From positions 1 through 64,000 of the forward strand of contig JARBJD010000364.1 in NCBI GenBank assembly GCA_033064195.1: a stretch of DNA of 64,000 bases, given 5' to 3'. The translations under genes were made by a program, and so were the position numbers. This DNA is from Blattamonas nauphoetae (lineage: Eukaryota > Preaxostyla > Oxymonadida). Below the pieces are notes generated by a model, which saw only the letters and a program-made list of their open reading frames with translations, was not told the origin of the DNA and made no database searches. The stretch's first letter is position 1. Each line of letters begins with the position of its first letter. Below, one piece after another: positions 21,201-30,940 of this stretch.

Positions 21201-22677
21201 CAATTCGAAAGTGACAACCAAGAAAGACACTTTCACACTCTCACTGAGCGGATCCCTCCTGATTCCCTGTGGTTTGTATCTTGTTGTTTATGAAGTAGGA
21301 GTTGGAGGAGAAGGTGTTCGCGGGAAGACCATCCACGTTCCTCTGACAAATGCGACGGATTGGACTGAACAATCGCTCCAAGTTAACCTCACTCAGAACG
21401 AAATTGATCTGAACACGAAATTCGAATGGAGACTGACATTGGGATACGGAAATGAATGTGAGACAAGCGAGAGCATTCTTATGAAGCTGAGTTTGGCTGC
21501 TGAACGAAAGGCACTCACCACTCGAATGATGAAATGGCTGATTCCCGTCATTGTCGCTGTGGTTGCTCTGCTCGTCCTCATTCTCTTTGTTGTCATTTGT
21601 TATCACCGCAAAAGAAAGAACAAGTCCAAACAGCCCAACCAACAACAACTTCAAGAAATCGAAGACCTTCCCGAAGAGAAGATAGAAGAAGCAGAATTCA
21701 TCCTCAATCAACACACGACGACACATGTGGACGCAGGGGCAGAAGTGACAAACTGTGTTGTGAAGACGAATGCAACAGGATTCACACAGAAACTGAGCAT
21801 GGAAGAGAACAGAGAGAAAGAAGGGTTTGTGGAGATGGTGAAAGTGGTGAAGTGTGAGGATCCAGTTGAAGTGGTGATGGTGAACAAAAAGAACACGCTT
21901 TTCAACATTCTCCACAAAGACAGGACCCAACTGCCGATTTCGAAAGTTGAACTTCAGAAGAAGATTGTGAAGGGGTTGGCGTATTTGGGGACAATCGAGC
22001 CAACAGCACCGATTCTGAAGAAACTGTCGACACACTGGATTCTGATTGATGCATCGGGGAATCCGGCATTCCTGCGACAAGACGACTCCACACAGAACGC
22101 TCCAGCATCGAATAACCCGAAACGACCACAACTCGATCCTCCTGATGTGCACGAAGATGGTCTCAACCCACAAAAAGACACAACTGGATGGGAGAACGCG
22201 ATCCAAGCAGAGCCACACAATCCTCTGACGCAGAACAGAAGTATGGACACCCTCCAATCTCAGACGAGTTCTTTTTTCGGGTTGGGTCCCGCATCGGTGA
22301 GGAATGCGGGGATGTCGGAAGCGATTCGATGGCAAGCACCTGAACAGGAGAATGGGCGAGAGGGATACGACGCGTGCAAAGCAGCGGTGTTCCGACTTGG
22401 GCTTGTGTTGTGGGAGATTGAGACAGGGAAAGTTCCGTTTGGAGAACAAGACGCGGTGAATGCGTCTCGTCAGCTGTGCACAGGAACACAGCCTGCGATG
22501 GAAGGAGTGGGGGAGGATTTGGAGGAATTGATCAAACACTGCCTCGTCTTGGATCCGAAAGCTCGTCTGTCGCTTTTGGAAGTGGCGGAGTTCTTCTTCA
22601 ACAAGAACGAGCTCACATTCGGACAATCAAAGGCAAACCAGCCTCCTCTCAAACAGCAGCCAGTCATTTCACTCTGA
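15208..22677 (+). CDS. Giant beta-helix receptor-like pseudokinase, 2489 aa
   Basis: The single exon starts with a signal-peptide-like MFLLLTVWDIVWA. About 2090 extracellular residues are Ser/Thr-rich with repeated short strands (N-x-x-F-x-x-C pattern), as in right-handed beta-helices. A cysteine signature, C-G-x(5)-P-C-x-S/T, recurs near residues 780, 1131 and 1690, with a variant near 1401, dividing the ectodomain into modules of roughly 290-350 residues. A transmembrane helix at about 2109-2130 (WLIPVIVAVVALLVLILFVV) is followed by a basic stop-transfer sequence. Residues about 2220-2475 are kinase-like: RWQAPEQ replaces the APE motif and LGLVLWEIETGKVPFG matches the F-helix. However, the HRD position reads THWILID, no DFG is present, and no clear ATP-loop or lysine is visible. 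I infer a catalytically dead receptor or adhesion protein at the cell surface. Confidence 0.88.
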   Translation: MFLLLTVWDIVWASQTSLPIPISLHLHSSVFLSSKHDTNSILIQAGTFSANANILCQTIHLQGKRETYLVSLPTANAVMFDLRNTTFSLFSTQLHPSQLAFHLEESTISLHRTSIVLSSASSPIVSKNSQTVLNSVSILTNHPALPLPTLVTSDATNNHATMTGTTICNFVVCPNSPILATVETPQTISSCVLANLTQPSMSADDQISSKPCEVVMAGSSVVSVESPLYGCVVPNINTAGSFFFLNSSFTRASASYQDQHFTNTNPVPSVTEEMTLTFDTCTFTGCTSEQAGGSFHYMRVNGELTVKHCSFLDCLAGQGGGGFRTQNVSKAVVNNSSFTNCRAAHSGGGVVLNNADVNCQATHNNFTGCSGDSGSALHRNGVSQSETTTITENRFVGCISKTGSDLSETQTAGVVVIACTKSTVVSSNIATDNQIGTGKYVYWIRPYDFTSLKIENNVFSGNTVLDQSEPDNRLVIQSYLSLDASIPVSSPWTFTHSCAYSSAPPASESKDGDSLDMTLVHSGTGSLVVPTDFVGTHVLQLDESAALTATISLDLSACNTAGIAQLETGSKLTVQFSSLSLSSSPITRDLFVVDSSSLILKSSTFPAMEFESTSILCVRGDSTVQVNGITTTTISQSGESAVGGCFLRVEDSSPATITVTGSTFGGCSTTGSGGWGSCAFGEGGRLEVSGTTFTTCTAAGKGSLLFVSHPSLSTCLSATTLSCLGIGSLPATKSETDPFVPLVYATSVDGWNGSILLHLFPHTTEDGPVHLHSQGFSGSDCGKLQLPCLSLVDSLASLKEDRTIFFDTPFDLKFGSSRVITQDLSLTSGSPIKALSLFSSDPIHLQNGRLSFSSITLQLPSIVSSSIFVVDGGTLEILSTVTLVNPATASLHVAPLIDISNGQLVVDSSVFDFSTKLTMSGASMISQTGGNVNWKRVALSNVECSADADSNSDSPITSSLSDGCSLSIGDEEKETSFTNCGSKGDGGVLNVKIVSTGSLSITNAVFKKCCSSKNGGVLFLDLTDTTSSSAYSFSQLTFGATGSSDACTAAEKGEHMFFAIAEGQAEALLTPLQTQSLVPSRPADSATFSAAELSLLEFEEGGIDVGSVLFVVFKEISNVVVDGTENVGFAHPLCGHAYLPCGSVIGGYHSAASNEANEGSVLMKTDISLLGKLTTTDKDVKMKGVEGKKLTITAEGQFEVSAGSLTFSSITLQLTLPLTSTPFVVTGGQLTMTTTSSLTHTGTPTSPIVLAESLFHVTSGSLSITGSETTPQRFSSFSAQSLDSCLIRVDTNSHSISEPSLELLHCEFTNNVGSSAGVISLSGAAGGSLKMEHCFFTANSGSTSKDVLIIGGWASSVSSTSIVACFSESDLNHLVVEGTLMNTLIPFSVLFVHPTLSDDSSCNQPTVSCSTILKSLTHCTQTEPDSGIYIPRTIEMEANQEESATLVIDTKRVVIQASSTDVVLTWAPLTPSSLLTISTGSASLVGFVLSLPSDQSISVLVLSGAGELKLTNFKLNGANPARNGDPFLLTSSFIKTQNETGSLSLVSVNVSNVDLANHPLISTVGKVEMESCLFENIVRSDDDGKAKASVLQSTLSSSTGILVKDTEFTSCVGNNEERWIELCPTTTMTFSASLFEGSFSASSPLLAFSVNNPLKVSDAQFNPYSLLYEFHPANPTQIVVWSEKSVEDHPLCGNVSMPCLTVNDGIALTKVWSVEVSNTGMLNNSIDVTSTPLTLTGQTTHSTLVFVGQSQIVNRALSFERKTKLADLKLDVSQSTLTDDSLFVMEAGSLKITNCSLVSTNNISFMIINSKTTVQIDELTLTNLNFSATPFIFSSSNLVTLNKVKMNYSLVSTLISCSAVASLEIESCHFTGITQPLTRNEEGLCGWSTGLISLSDTNCTLRSSSFVDLDDGGLIVSDSELHIESSTFHDNTPNDAVFVSARKNIACVGESVVVVGSLSGGDGVESSSLWISTNESCLVMKEGKEHLSPLFIPTFDSNNSKVTTKKDTFTLSLSGSLLIPCGLYLVVYEVGVGGEGVRGKTIHVPLTNATDWTEQSLQVNLTQNEIDLNTKFEWRLTLGYGNECETSESILMKLSLAAERKALTTRMMKWLIPVIVAVVALLVLILFVVICYHRKRKNKSKQPNQQQLQEIEDLPEEKIEEAEFILNQHTTTHVDAGAEVTNCVVKTNATGFTQKLSMEENREKEGFVEMVKVVKCEDPVEVVMVNKKNTLFNILHKDRTQLPISKVELQKKIVKGLAYLGTIEPTAPILKKLSTHWILIDASGNPAFLRQDDSTQNAPASNNPKRPQLDPPDVHEDGLNPQKDTTGWENAIQAEPHNPLTQNRSMDTLQSQTSSFFGLGPASVRNAGMSEAIRWQAPEQENGREGYDACKAAVFRLGLVLWEIETGKVPFGEQDAVNASRQLCTGTQPAMEGVGEDLEELIKHCLVLDPKARLSLLEVAEFFFNKNELTFGQSKANQPPLKQQPVISL

Positions 22678-23713
22678 CAATGCCTTCTCCATCGCCACAA
22701 CAACACTACACGCCGTCTTGTCCGACTGAAATGGACATTCCACTTCATCATTGACACATATTACATCAACCGCGATTGCTTCCAACACCACTTCATTCTC
22801 TCGACCAAACGAGGACAAAAGCACACCCAACTCGTTCGGACCACATTTCAAATTACTTTCTTCATTTCTGATGACTATCTCTCTCGATTCCTTCACTCGA
22901 AGGACGAGCAAACACGAACAGACAGTTTCTGTCTCCACTTTGCCCCACATGACCTTTTAACAGGCTGACAGACACAGTCAGACGCATTATCCATTTCACT
23001 TTCCGTCCAAACATTGTCCCAGCACATTGTCTGAACCTCTGAGAAGGTCGGCTGAGCGTGTCGTCACGTCACTTCTTCGTTTTTTGATCATGTTTTGACA
23101 TCATCTCCGTTTTATCTCCTCGTTCATCGTCTTAACAATGTCCATCTTTCCTCGTCTTTGTTCCTCGACACTCAGCTCCCCATCCATCAGTCTCATCCTT
23201 TTCATCATACACCAATCAGCCTGTCTGTGTCTCCACTGCAAAACCATCTCCACTTCACCTCAGTGAGACCACACAGGCAGGCTGGTCAGTCACTTCGCAT
23301 CTCATCATCTCACACTCGTCTGCGAGTGATTCGCGTTCGAGTGTCGTGTTGGCATTGATCCTAAACATCGCAGACTGCAGAATCGTGGATTTGCTGCCGT
23401 GTCTGCTGATTGCTTGTTGCTGTTTGGAGCCCCCGTCTGTGTGTGGCTCTGCGACGAGTCCTGTCTTCTGTTTTGTCTTCGTTTGAGATTCAATCTCTTT
23501 CTTCTCTTTGTTTGTTCATTTCATTTGCTCCCACATCACTCAGAACACGCTATCTCTTCAAATTTTGTCAATTGTGGAACTGCAATGATTGGACAATATC
23601 GCAGAAGTGGATGAAAGAAGGAGGTGGGAAAGTGGAGAACATCCAAAAATGATGATTGTGTGAAAAATGTGGAGAAAATGAGGTTAAAACGATCCATCGT
23701 CACCAAAAGCTCC
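22678..23713. other. 1-kb convergent intergenic region
   Basis: It lies between the stop of the pseudokinase gene and the stop of the minus-strand helical-repeat gene. It is pyrimidine-rich on the plus strand, especially 22980-23340. Short frames are not convincing, and no repeat or RNA gene is apparent. Confidence 0.45.
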
Positions 23714-26700
23714 TCAAGTCGATTGATCAGAATCGATTGGAGCAGCTTGGTCATCAAGTTCAGGACGAACAGGAGGTGGGGCGTCGTCTGGTCCAAATGG
23801 AAGGACATCCCCATCAAAAAGTGGGCGAGGGAACCTTCCAATTGGACGATGTCTAACACCATCATCCCCAGCAATTCCCGCCTGAAGATCGGTTGGTCCC
23901 ATTCGAGGCAGCGGAGGAATTTCCCACATTCCATCTGGAGGACGAGGAAATGCATCACCTCCAAAATCACCAAATGGGAGAAGAATCCCACCAAAACGGT
24001 GGTCGATTGGGGCAGGATGGGTATTCGGCAGTTGGAGAAGAGGGTGACCAACCGCACCGCGAGCAGCGTGTATCACAGCCAGAAGAGGGTCTCTCTGAAA
24101 GAATGGATTGCGAAAAGCATGATTGTCGGGGAGGTAGGCATTGGCTCCTGTCCATTCGTGCATAAAAATGAACGAGAATCGGTCACGAGCAACATCGCTT
24201 CTGTCTTCCATCCCTTCCTCACACAGAGCGTGCACAATCTGCTTCATTTGTGGGTTGTATTCATTCTTGCTCGACCCAAATAATTTACAGAAGATGTGGT
24301 GAAGCGCCATCAACGATGGGATTGTGTCCAGACGAACAAGAGCGATGGAGAGGATGGAGAGGAGATTGGAGAGAGGAGGGATGGAGAGAGGATATGTAAA
24401 TCCTGTGTGGATGAGAGTCAGAAAAAGAGAGATGAACACATCCACAAGTTGTGACTGTTCGAATTGTTTTGAACGAATCTCTGTTCCGTCGGTTGACAGA
24501 GGCACAACAGTTTTCAGAATTCGAGTGTACAAGGGAGCGAGTGGAAGAAATCTGGAAGCCTTGATGAATGGTTTCTTGAATGGAAGGACAATCCTGTGGA
24601 GAGCGATGAAGAGCGTTGGGGTGTTGCGTGTTGATCATTCTGATCGAGAGTTTGCCCAATTGACACGTCATGTGTCTGAGTTCGTGAGAAGCTCGTTCTT
24701 CTCTCCTTCAAAATGAGACAGACAATCTCCGTTGCTTCCTTTGCGATGACGTCAATCAGATTCTTGTCAAATTCTCGAAGAAGGTCAGATGGCGAGGTTG
24801 GGGTATCAGTATGAAGAAAGCTTTTATATAATTGACTAAATGGTTGAGGTCGATTCTGTTGAGCGGGATGAAGCAGATCGTCGAGGCTGGCAGAGAGAAG
24901 GATGGAGGAGAGGATGGTCGGGAGAGGTTGTCGGGTGGCGGATGATTGGTGAATGCCTCTGAAAGGAGCAGTGGCTGTGGAGATCGAGAAGGGTGTTGGG
25001 GTGTTTCGTGTTCGCTTTTCGATCTCCTGCAGAGCGAGAAGGATGGAGCGAAGAAGAGTGAGATCAGTTGTCATTGAGAGAGAGATGAGAGAGTCGACGA
25101 ACGGTGTCGGATCGAATGACTCAATTGACATCAAGAGGTGAAATAATCTCAGACACGACACAACACTCAGCGACACTATCTCATCGTTCACAACAACACA
25201 CCCCTCCTCCACTCCTTCCCGACGTCGAACGACCATCATTCGAAGAGTATTCCAGACAAGGTCACGCAGTTGTCGTTTTCGGGTGAAGTCAAGTTCCACA
25301 TCTACATGGGATGGATGGACAAAGGTGCCAACAGTGTCTGCAATGTGGGCCAGGGCAGCTGCGACCAGCGGAAGATTGTCAAGATGACCAGCCAACTCGA
25401 CAAGACGGTCGAATGTAGCAGGGTCCTTGTCCAGATGGAAGCGAGGGCGTGGAGTGGATCGAATAGTGGGAACGGACAAGACGAGAAGTGCTTGTGCGTC
25501 ATTCTCCGCTTTCGTCAGTTCCTTCACGAGATCTGGATCGCCTCTCGACACAACAGCCAGCTGCGTCACCAAATGCCCTCTCTCCTCGCCCTCTGCTGTG
25601 TTCAGCTTCTTGACGATCGACTGCTCGAGTGATAATGCGAAGAGGTGATCGGGACAGACATCGTTCGGCACTGGATCGATGTGTGAGTGGTATTCAACCA
25701 CTTTTCTCATTTCGGTGAGGAGAGCGATGGGAGTGTTGTACGAATTCACTGTCGCCATCTCGACCAAGCATTCCACCACACTGTCCAGAGATTTGTGGAT
25801 CTTCTGATTCTTTGATCTGTGGAATGTGTTGAACAACGACAGAAACTTCGTTTGTGAGTCTGTTCCAAAAAAGGGGAAGAGATGGACAAAGATGGTGATT
25901 CTCCTCTCATCGTCTTGATGGTTCACAAGTTCTCCACGTCGTGGAACCAGGAAGGTGTGCCTGATTTCGAGGTCGGCCAGCGTTGTCAGTGCAGCGAGTG
26001 CAGATGGTTGGTTGGGGTCGTTCCACACGTTTGGCTGTTGGGACAATCCGCACAGCTCGGGAGAGAAGAAGGGGAAGGAGTGTGGGAGTGCTGTGGTTGA
26101 GTGAAGGGCGTTCACAAGACAACCAGCGAAATGAACCCGAATTGTTCTCGCAAAGTCAAAGTTGCGTTGGTCTGTCGAAGTGTCAGACCGAGACTTCAAC
26201 ACAACAAACTACCAGCTTCGGCACAAATCGACTGTTGAGGACCTTTCTTGCGGTCTGAGTCTCCCAACCCCGGAGACTCCTGTGAAGTGAATGCATCGCT
26301 CACAGGGAATGTCGTTGGAGTCGCAAAGAGGAGTGCTTCGGTGTGTGGTGTGGACAGGCCAAACTGGTTTGAGAAGACAGACACAGCAGCTCTCGACAGA
26401 TCGTCGTTCGTGCTCGCAGCGAAAAGAACGAGGAGAATGAAAAAGGAGAATGGGATTGAGTTTAAGCCTTCACTGCGCTGTTTCAGATCCATCATCACTT
26501 CTGCTATCGTGTTGAGCAGCAAAATCCAATTCGGCGTCACTCGACCAAAATCCAGACAACGTGGTTCAGACGGATCGTCAGACACAACTCGAACTGAACC
26601 AACTGCAGTCGGAACACCGATTGTCAGAATGTGGGCAGTGCCATTTTTAACGATGCTGCGGAAGAAGGCAGGGGTTGTGCTGGCCAAGCGGAAGAAGGAA

Positions 26701-28007
26701 CTGGTAGGGTCGGTGAACGAGCGAGGGGTGAGGGGGGTGTGGAGAGGGAATTGTGCGTCGAGGAGGGGTTCAAACAGTGTGGGGAAGAGAGGAGAGGAAG
26801 ATTGGCTGAGGGCGGAGATGAGACTGAGGTGTCGACGGTCATGTGTGAACATGGTGGAGAGAGAAGGGGAGCTTGTGATTCTTTCGAGAAATGAATCGAT
26901 GAGATTGGGATGGTCTGAAGAGGATGACAATCCAAGGACGAGACGAAAATAATGAACAATGTAAATAAATGGCACACAATTCAAAAAGATGGCAGTGTGT
27001 TGGAGGCATTGAGTACGAAGATCCATTTGACTGATCGTATCACCATTTTCTTGCAAAGGCGTCCTGTTTGAGAGGTGGGTGATGATGGCAGCGATTCTCT
27101 CCACTGAATCCTGAAGAGAATTCCGAATCGAGAAAAGAAAATCCAAACTGTGTGATTCTGTGTGATTTCTATAATCTTTTCGCAGAAACGAAGTCGCGTG
27201 TTTGCACAGCGACGATAATTGTCTCGACGCGAAATATCTTCGGAAAATGAGGGGAACGATGTGATAATAGTCTCGAATACTGCCTCACCACAACCGATGA
27301 TGGCGCAAGCCATCAGTTCATTGCATAGAATGTCGAAAAATGTCAGTAATGGTGTTGGATCGTTTAGGAAGCGGTTTCGGTGATAAGGGAGAGGATCATG
27401 GAAGAAACTCTGGATGAAGGATGAAAGGTCTTCTGAGAGAGTTCCAATCGAGACCAGGGGACAGATTCGGGAAAGTCGGGCGAGGATGGCGAGTTGGTGA
27501 TACTTCGCTGGATTGAGTTGGATCTGTTCGAAAATCGAATGAGAGAGTCCCGAGGAGTGGAAGAGAGTGATAATGTCTTCATCAGATGACACTGAAACAA
27601 TCAAGGATGGAGAAACAAACCGATTGGGCGAAGCGAATCGAAATCGAGATCCTGGACAAGAACAGAGCAAAGGATGGGAATGAAAACGAATGAAAAGAGT
27701 GAACTTGATTCTCGCGTTGCGATAATGCGGCACCAAAACGATGAAGGAGATCAGTTCGTTCATCATTGGAAAGGTGGTTCAGGTATCCTGATGAGAGAAA
27801 AAAATGTCGAAAAACGCAACAAAACACACTCTGCAGAAGAAAAACAAGAGATTGTTGATATGCTTGACGATCTCCTTCGTCTATGTTTGAATACGAAGAG
27901 AGAAGTTCGTTGAATCGTTCGACTGGATTTATCTCGGCTGCTGTGACGGTTAGATGATCAAAATTGTCAGGACCAGAAGTCTGAGGCGGAGAGTTGACTT
28001 GAGTCAT
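23714..28007 (-). CDS. Large helical-repeat family protein (member A)
   Basis: A multi-exon gene read from ATG 28007 to the stop at 23714. Exon 1 ends at 27830 with a 42-bp intron (27829-27788). A 41-bp intron near 26.19-26.23 kb joins ICAEA to DQRNFDFARTIRV in phase. At least three other junctions (about 27.65, 27.2 and 24.65 kb) could not be placed with confidence, and the last might be a frameshift. The protein is a long series of amphipathic helices rich in Leu, Phe, Ser and His, as in ARM/HEAT solenoids. Near the C-terminus it has the box ALCEEGMEDR, matching LREEGYDDR in member B. A Pro/Asp/Phe/Gly-rich tail follows. No enzyme motif, signal peptide or membrane helix is clear. Probable role: scaffold or binding protein; function unknown. 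Confidence 0.7.
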
Positions 28008-28416
28008 CTGATCAGGACGAATGAAGAGAATGGATGAGAGAGCTTGTAATAAACAGTTGTGGGGTGGCTTGATCTGAACTGTCCAATCTCCGAATACTAG
28101 AGAATGTGAATGTCACGAACTGAGAAAGACACAATATTTGATCCGATCCCTCTTCCAATTGAGATTGGTGATGACCTCGACAATGAAGAGCGATGCATTC
28201 TCATCTCATCGCCCTTCTCATCTTCCCAGACTCTGTCGACTCCATCACAAAGGGAGTCGGACATGAGTGCATAGCTATTCACAAATTAGCGCGAAAGCCG
28301 ATGAACCAGTGATTTTGTCGATTAACCGAATTGATTCAATGTCTCCGAATGAAGAAGTGTGTTATGTTAGAAAATTCTTTAAAAAACAACAGAAGATGCA
28401 CACACGCGAACATATC
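28008..28416. other. Intergenic between two minus-strand genes
   Basis: It contains short minus-strand frames without family resemblance. It would include the promoter of the helical-repeat gene A and the 3' end of the hydrolase gene. Nothing else is recognisable. Confidence 0.4.
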
Positions 28417-29562
28417 TTACAACTCATCCTGCTTCAGATCCAGAACGTGCTCAAGCGAATCAAGAACAGAGGACGGAGGCTGGAGAGAGGTGAAAGGCAG
28501 CGAGTGCTCTTCCACAAACCGCATCACATTTCGCACAAACTCCTCCGACTTTTCGACATGTGGAGAATGGGCTGAGTCTTCAAAAGTGATGAATTCCTTG
28601 ATTGGGGCGTCCAATCTCTCGATGAAGTCCTTTGCCAATGTGTACGACGTTTGATAGTCCCATTTGCCCTGAACAACAAGCACGGGAACTTGAACTGATG
28701 GGATGCTTTCTGCGAGGACATCGTCGAGGATGGGATTCCAGAGGGATCTGAGAGAGTTGAGGAATGCAGGCGGTGTAGCGAGCTTCTCTGCATTGGTATA
28801 GCCCTTAAAATTCTTCAATGGTTCAAACAGGTCGATAGTAGCACTCGGAACATGAGTTGATCCATAACCATACTTATTTAGGATGCTGGTGCGGGCTGTC
28901 GAGATGTAGTACAGTGTGGGGAACTTTTCATCATTTACATCAAACTTTGACAATTTTTGCATCGTTTTTGTGTCGTTAAGCTCTAGGGCATGCTCCATCA
29001 TGCGCCTATAGGCTAATTTTTCCGAGAATCTTTGTGACGCAACTTGACCAACCCCGATGTATGCCGCATAATGTTCTGGATGCTTTGATATCGTACGTAT
29101 TCCAAGGTATGATCCCCACGAATGACCGAAGAGGTAGATCTTCTCGACTTTGAAGAGATTCTTGAGGAAGAGTGAGAGCTCTTTCGTGTCGTCCACAAGT
29201 TGGTCTATGGTCATATTCTTTTTCAAGGACAACATATTTGACGAAGCACCGGCACCACGTTGGTCCCAGTAACACACTGTGAAGTATTTCTCGAATCGTT
29301 CAGCTTTTTCGTTTTGGACAATTCTGGCGAGTTGTGGCATTCCTGGGCCACCATGAAGATGAAGGAGGATCGGATTGTTGATGTTTTCCCCACGGAGGAA
29401 AATCACTTGCTTCGCTCCATTGAGTTCAAGCTCTAGTCTTTCGAAGACTGACGTTTCGATGATATCACCGTTTGCGTCTTTCAAATAATCAATTCGGCGA
29501 TGTCCGGTATATGAGGGGAGACAGCTGCTAAATGGAAGAAAGAGCAGAACGATTAGCGACAT
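28417..29562 (-). CDS. Prolyl-iminopeptidase-like alpha/beta hydrolase, ER-targeted
   Basis: A single-exon 381-residue protein. It has the HGGPG oxyanion motif (residues 70-74), YWDQRGAG (98-105), the nucleophile elbow GHSWG with Ser148, and a plausible acid Asp302 (QGKWD) and base His332 (DSAHSPH). This is the arrangement of proline iminopeptidase and related hydrolases, which release N-terminal residues from peptides or act on small esters and amides. The first 15 residues form a short signal peptide ending near SSCLPS. The last residues are KQDEL, a KDEL-type ER-retrieval signal. Together these suggest a soluble enzyme of the ER lumen. Substrate is unknown. Unlike many neighbours it has no intron, and the family is common in bacteria, so an old transfer is possible; adaptation to the secretory route argues it is long established. 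Confidence 0.85.
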   Translation of the reverse strand: MSLIVLLFLPFSSCLPSYTGHRRIDYLKDANGDIIETSVFERLELELNGAKQVIFLRGENINNPILLHLHGGPGMPQLARIVQNEKAERFEKYFTVCYWDQRGAGASSNMLSLKKNMTIDQLVDDTKELSLFLKNLFKVEKIYLFGHSWGSYLGIRTISKHPEHYAAYIGVGQVASQRFSEKLAYRRMMEHALELNDTKTMQKLSKFDVNDEKFPTLYYISTARTSILNKYGYGSTHVPSATIDLFEPLKNFKGYTNAEKLATPPAFLNSLRSLWNPILDDVLAESIPSVQVPVLVVQGKWDYQTSYTLAKDFIERLDAPIKEFITFEDSAHSPHVEKSEEFVRNVMRFVEEHSLPFTSLQPPSSVLDSLEHVLDLKQDEL

Positions 29563-29708
29563 CAGCCAAATTGGATTTTATTATGGATCTCTCAGAAGCT
29601 GCTCGATTCAGTGTTTCCAGTGAAGTCGAATGAGGGCGGATTGAACTGAACACCTTTTTCAATTCGATTCAATGGTCACATGGATGTCCCACAATAATAC
29701 AATTAGAA

Positions 29709-30940
29709 ATGTTTGGCTTCCGTCGCCCGGGAAAACCATATGATCCTTTTGGTAATTGCGAAATTCAGATGCAGAAACTGCAAAAAATGGAGGATAAAGC
29801 AGAAAGGATCCTCAAGGAGAAGATGGCTAAGATCCACAAAGAACGCATCAAATACGAAAAGATGCCACAAGAAACGAGATTTCAAGCAATGATGGGCGTC
29901 CTGAAAGAAGAAGAAGACGAAGCAGAAAGAGTTTTTAAGGTGGGAATGGATTCAATCAACCGACAACGCAGAAACCTCGAAGAGGAAAATCAAGGAATCA
30001 GTCATTCCGGCTTCCGGTATTTGGTTCTCATTTTTTTCAAAGAAAGGGTTGATCTCAATTTGTCCGCGAATTTTAGAAAAATAAACAATTAGAGCAGTGA
30101 GTGACATTGATATGATCACACGAGATGGTTGTTTGTTCCTCAATTTCAATTTCTTCCTGCTGAAGACGGTGTGGAGACTGGTCAACCGGACTCAAGTTGA
30201 AATTATGGATTGAACTCAATCTGAACTCATTAACGATTGCTTTATTTTCATTTTAGCATCACTTGTTCAATAATTACTGGCCTTTCCTGCTGTTTGATTG
30301 AAGAATGATAAATAGAAATGGAATTGAAAGCTCGTTCTCATTGATCACCCCTTTCTTGTTTTTTTTAAGAACCAAATACCGGAAGCCGGAATGACTGATG
30401 ATATTTGAAAACTATATCGTTGTCCTGAAACAAGAAGACGAAGCCGAAAGAGTCTACAAGGAGAAGATGGATGAAATCAACAAAAGACGCATGGAATTCG
30501 AAAAGATGCCACAGGAAACGGGATATGAGGAAAAGCTGGATGTCTTGAAAGAAGAAGAAAGCGAAGCAGAAAGAGTTCACAAGGAGATGATGGAGAAATT
30601 TAAGAAAGAACGCAAGGAATACGAAAAATTTGGCCATATTCCATGGATGATAGAAAGAGACATGATCAAATTGAAAGAAGAAGAAGGCACAACAGAAAGA
30701 GTCTACAAGGCGAAGATGGAGGAAATCAACAAAGAACGCATGGAATTCGAAATAATACCACAGGAATCTGAATGTGAAGAAAAGTTAGCTGTCCTAAACA
30801 ATGAAGAAGCCGAAGCAGAAAGAGTTTACAGGGCGAAGATCGATTCTATCAACAAAACACGCTTGGTAATCAGAAAGTGGCTATCAAAGACGTCAAGAGA
30901 TGGGGATGAACTGATTCTACAATTGGGTGATTCTCAGTGA
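29709..30940 (+). pseudogene. Coiled-coil repeat gene broken by two MITEs
   Basis: Two frames (29709-29996 and about 30410-30920) encode successive copies of a roughly 40-residue charged unit with consensus 'EAERVYKEKMDEINKERMEF' followed by 'EK(M/I)PQE(T/S)' and then 'KLxVLKEEE'. About two copies lie left and four right of an inserted element (29997-30399). A second element begins at 30920 and supplies the present stop (LGDSQ*). The unit pattern is that of a continuous helix or coiled coil. The start MFGFRRPGKPYDPFG looks like a genuine N-terminus. Read-through of the first element would add unrelated residues and then stop, so the gene is probably broken. Function is unknown. Confidence 0.6.
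29997..30399. mobile_element. 403-bp inverted-repeat element (MITE)
   Basis: The two ends are inverted copies of each other over 31 bp: ATCAGTCATTCCGGCTTCCG at the left, continuing GTATTTGGTTC. The match is perfect over that length, so the copy seems fairly young. The inside has no coding sequence. The outermost bases are palindromic, so the exact target duplication cannot be fixed. It splits a coiled-coil repeat gene. Confidence 0.82.

Noticed and set aside
23620-24716. Plus-strand frames over the end of helical-repeat gene A
   Set aside because: The minus strand carries the family box and a protein-like tail; the plus frames have no recognisable content and are shadows.
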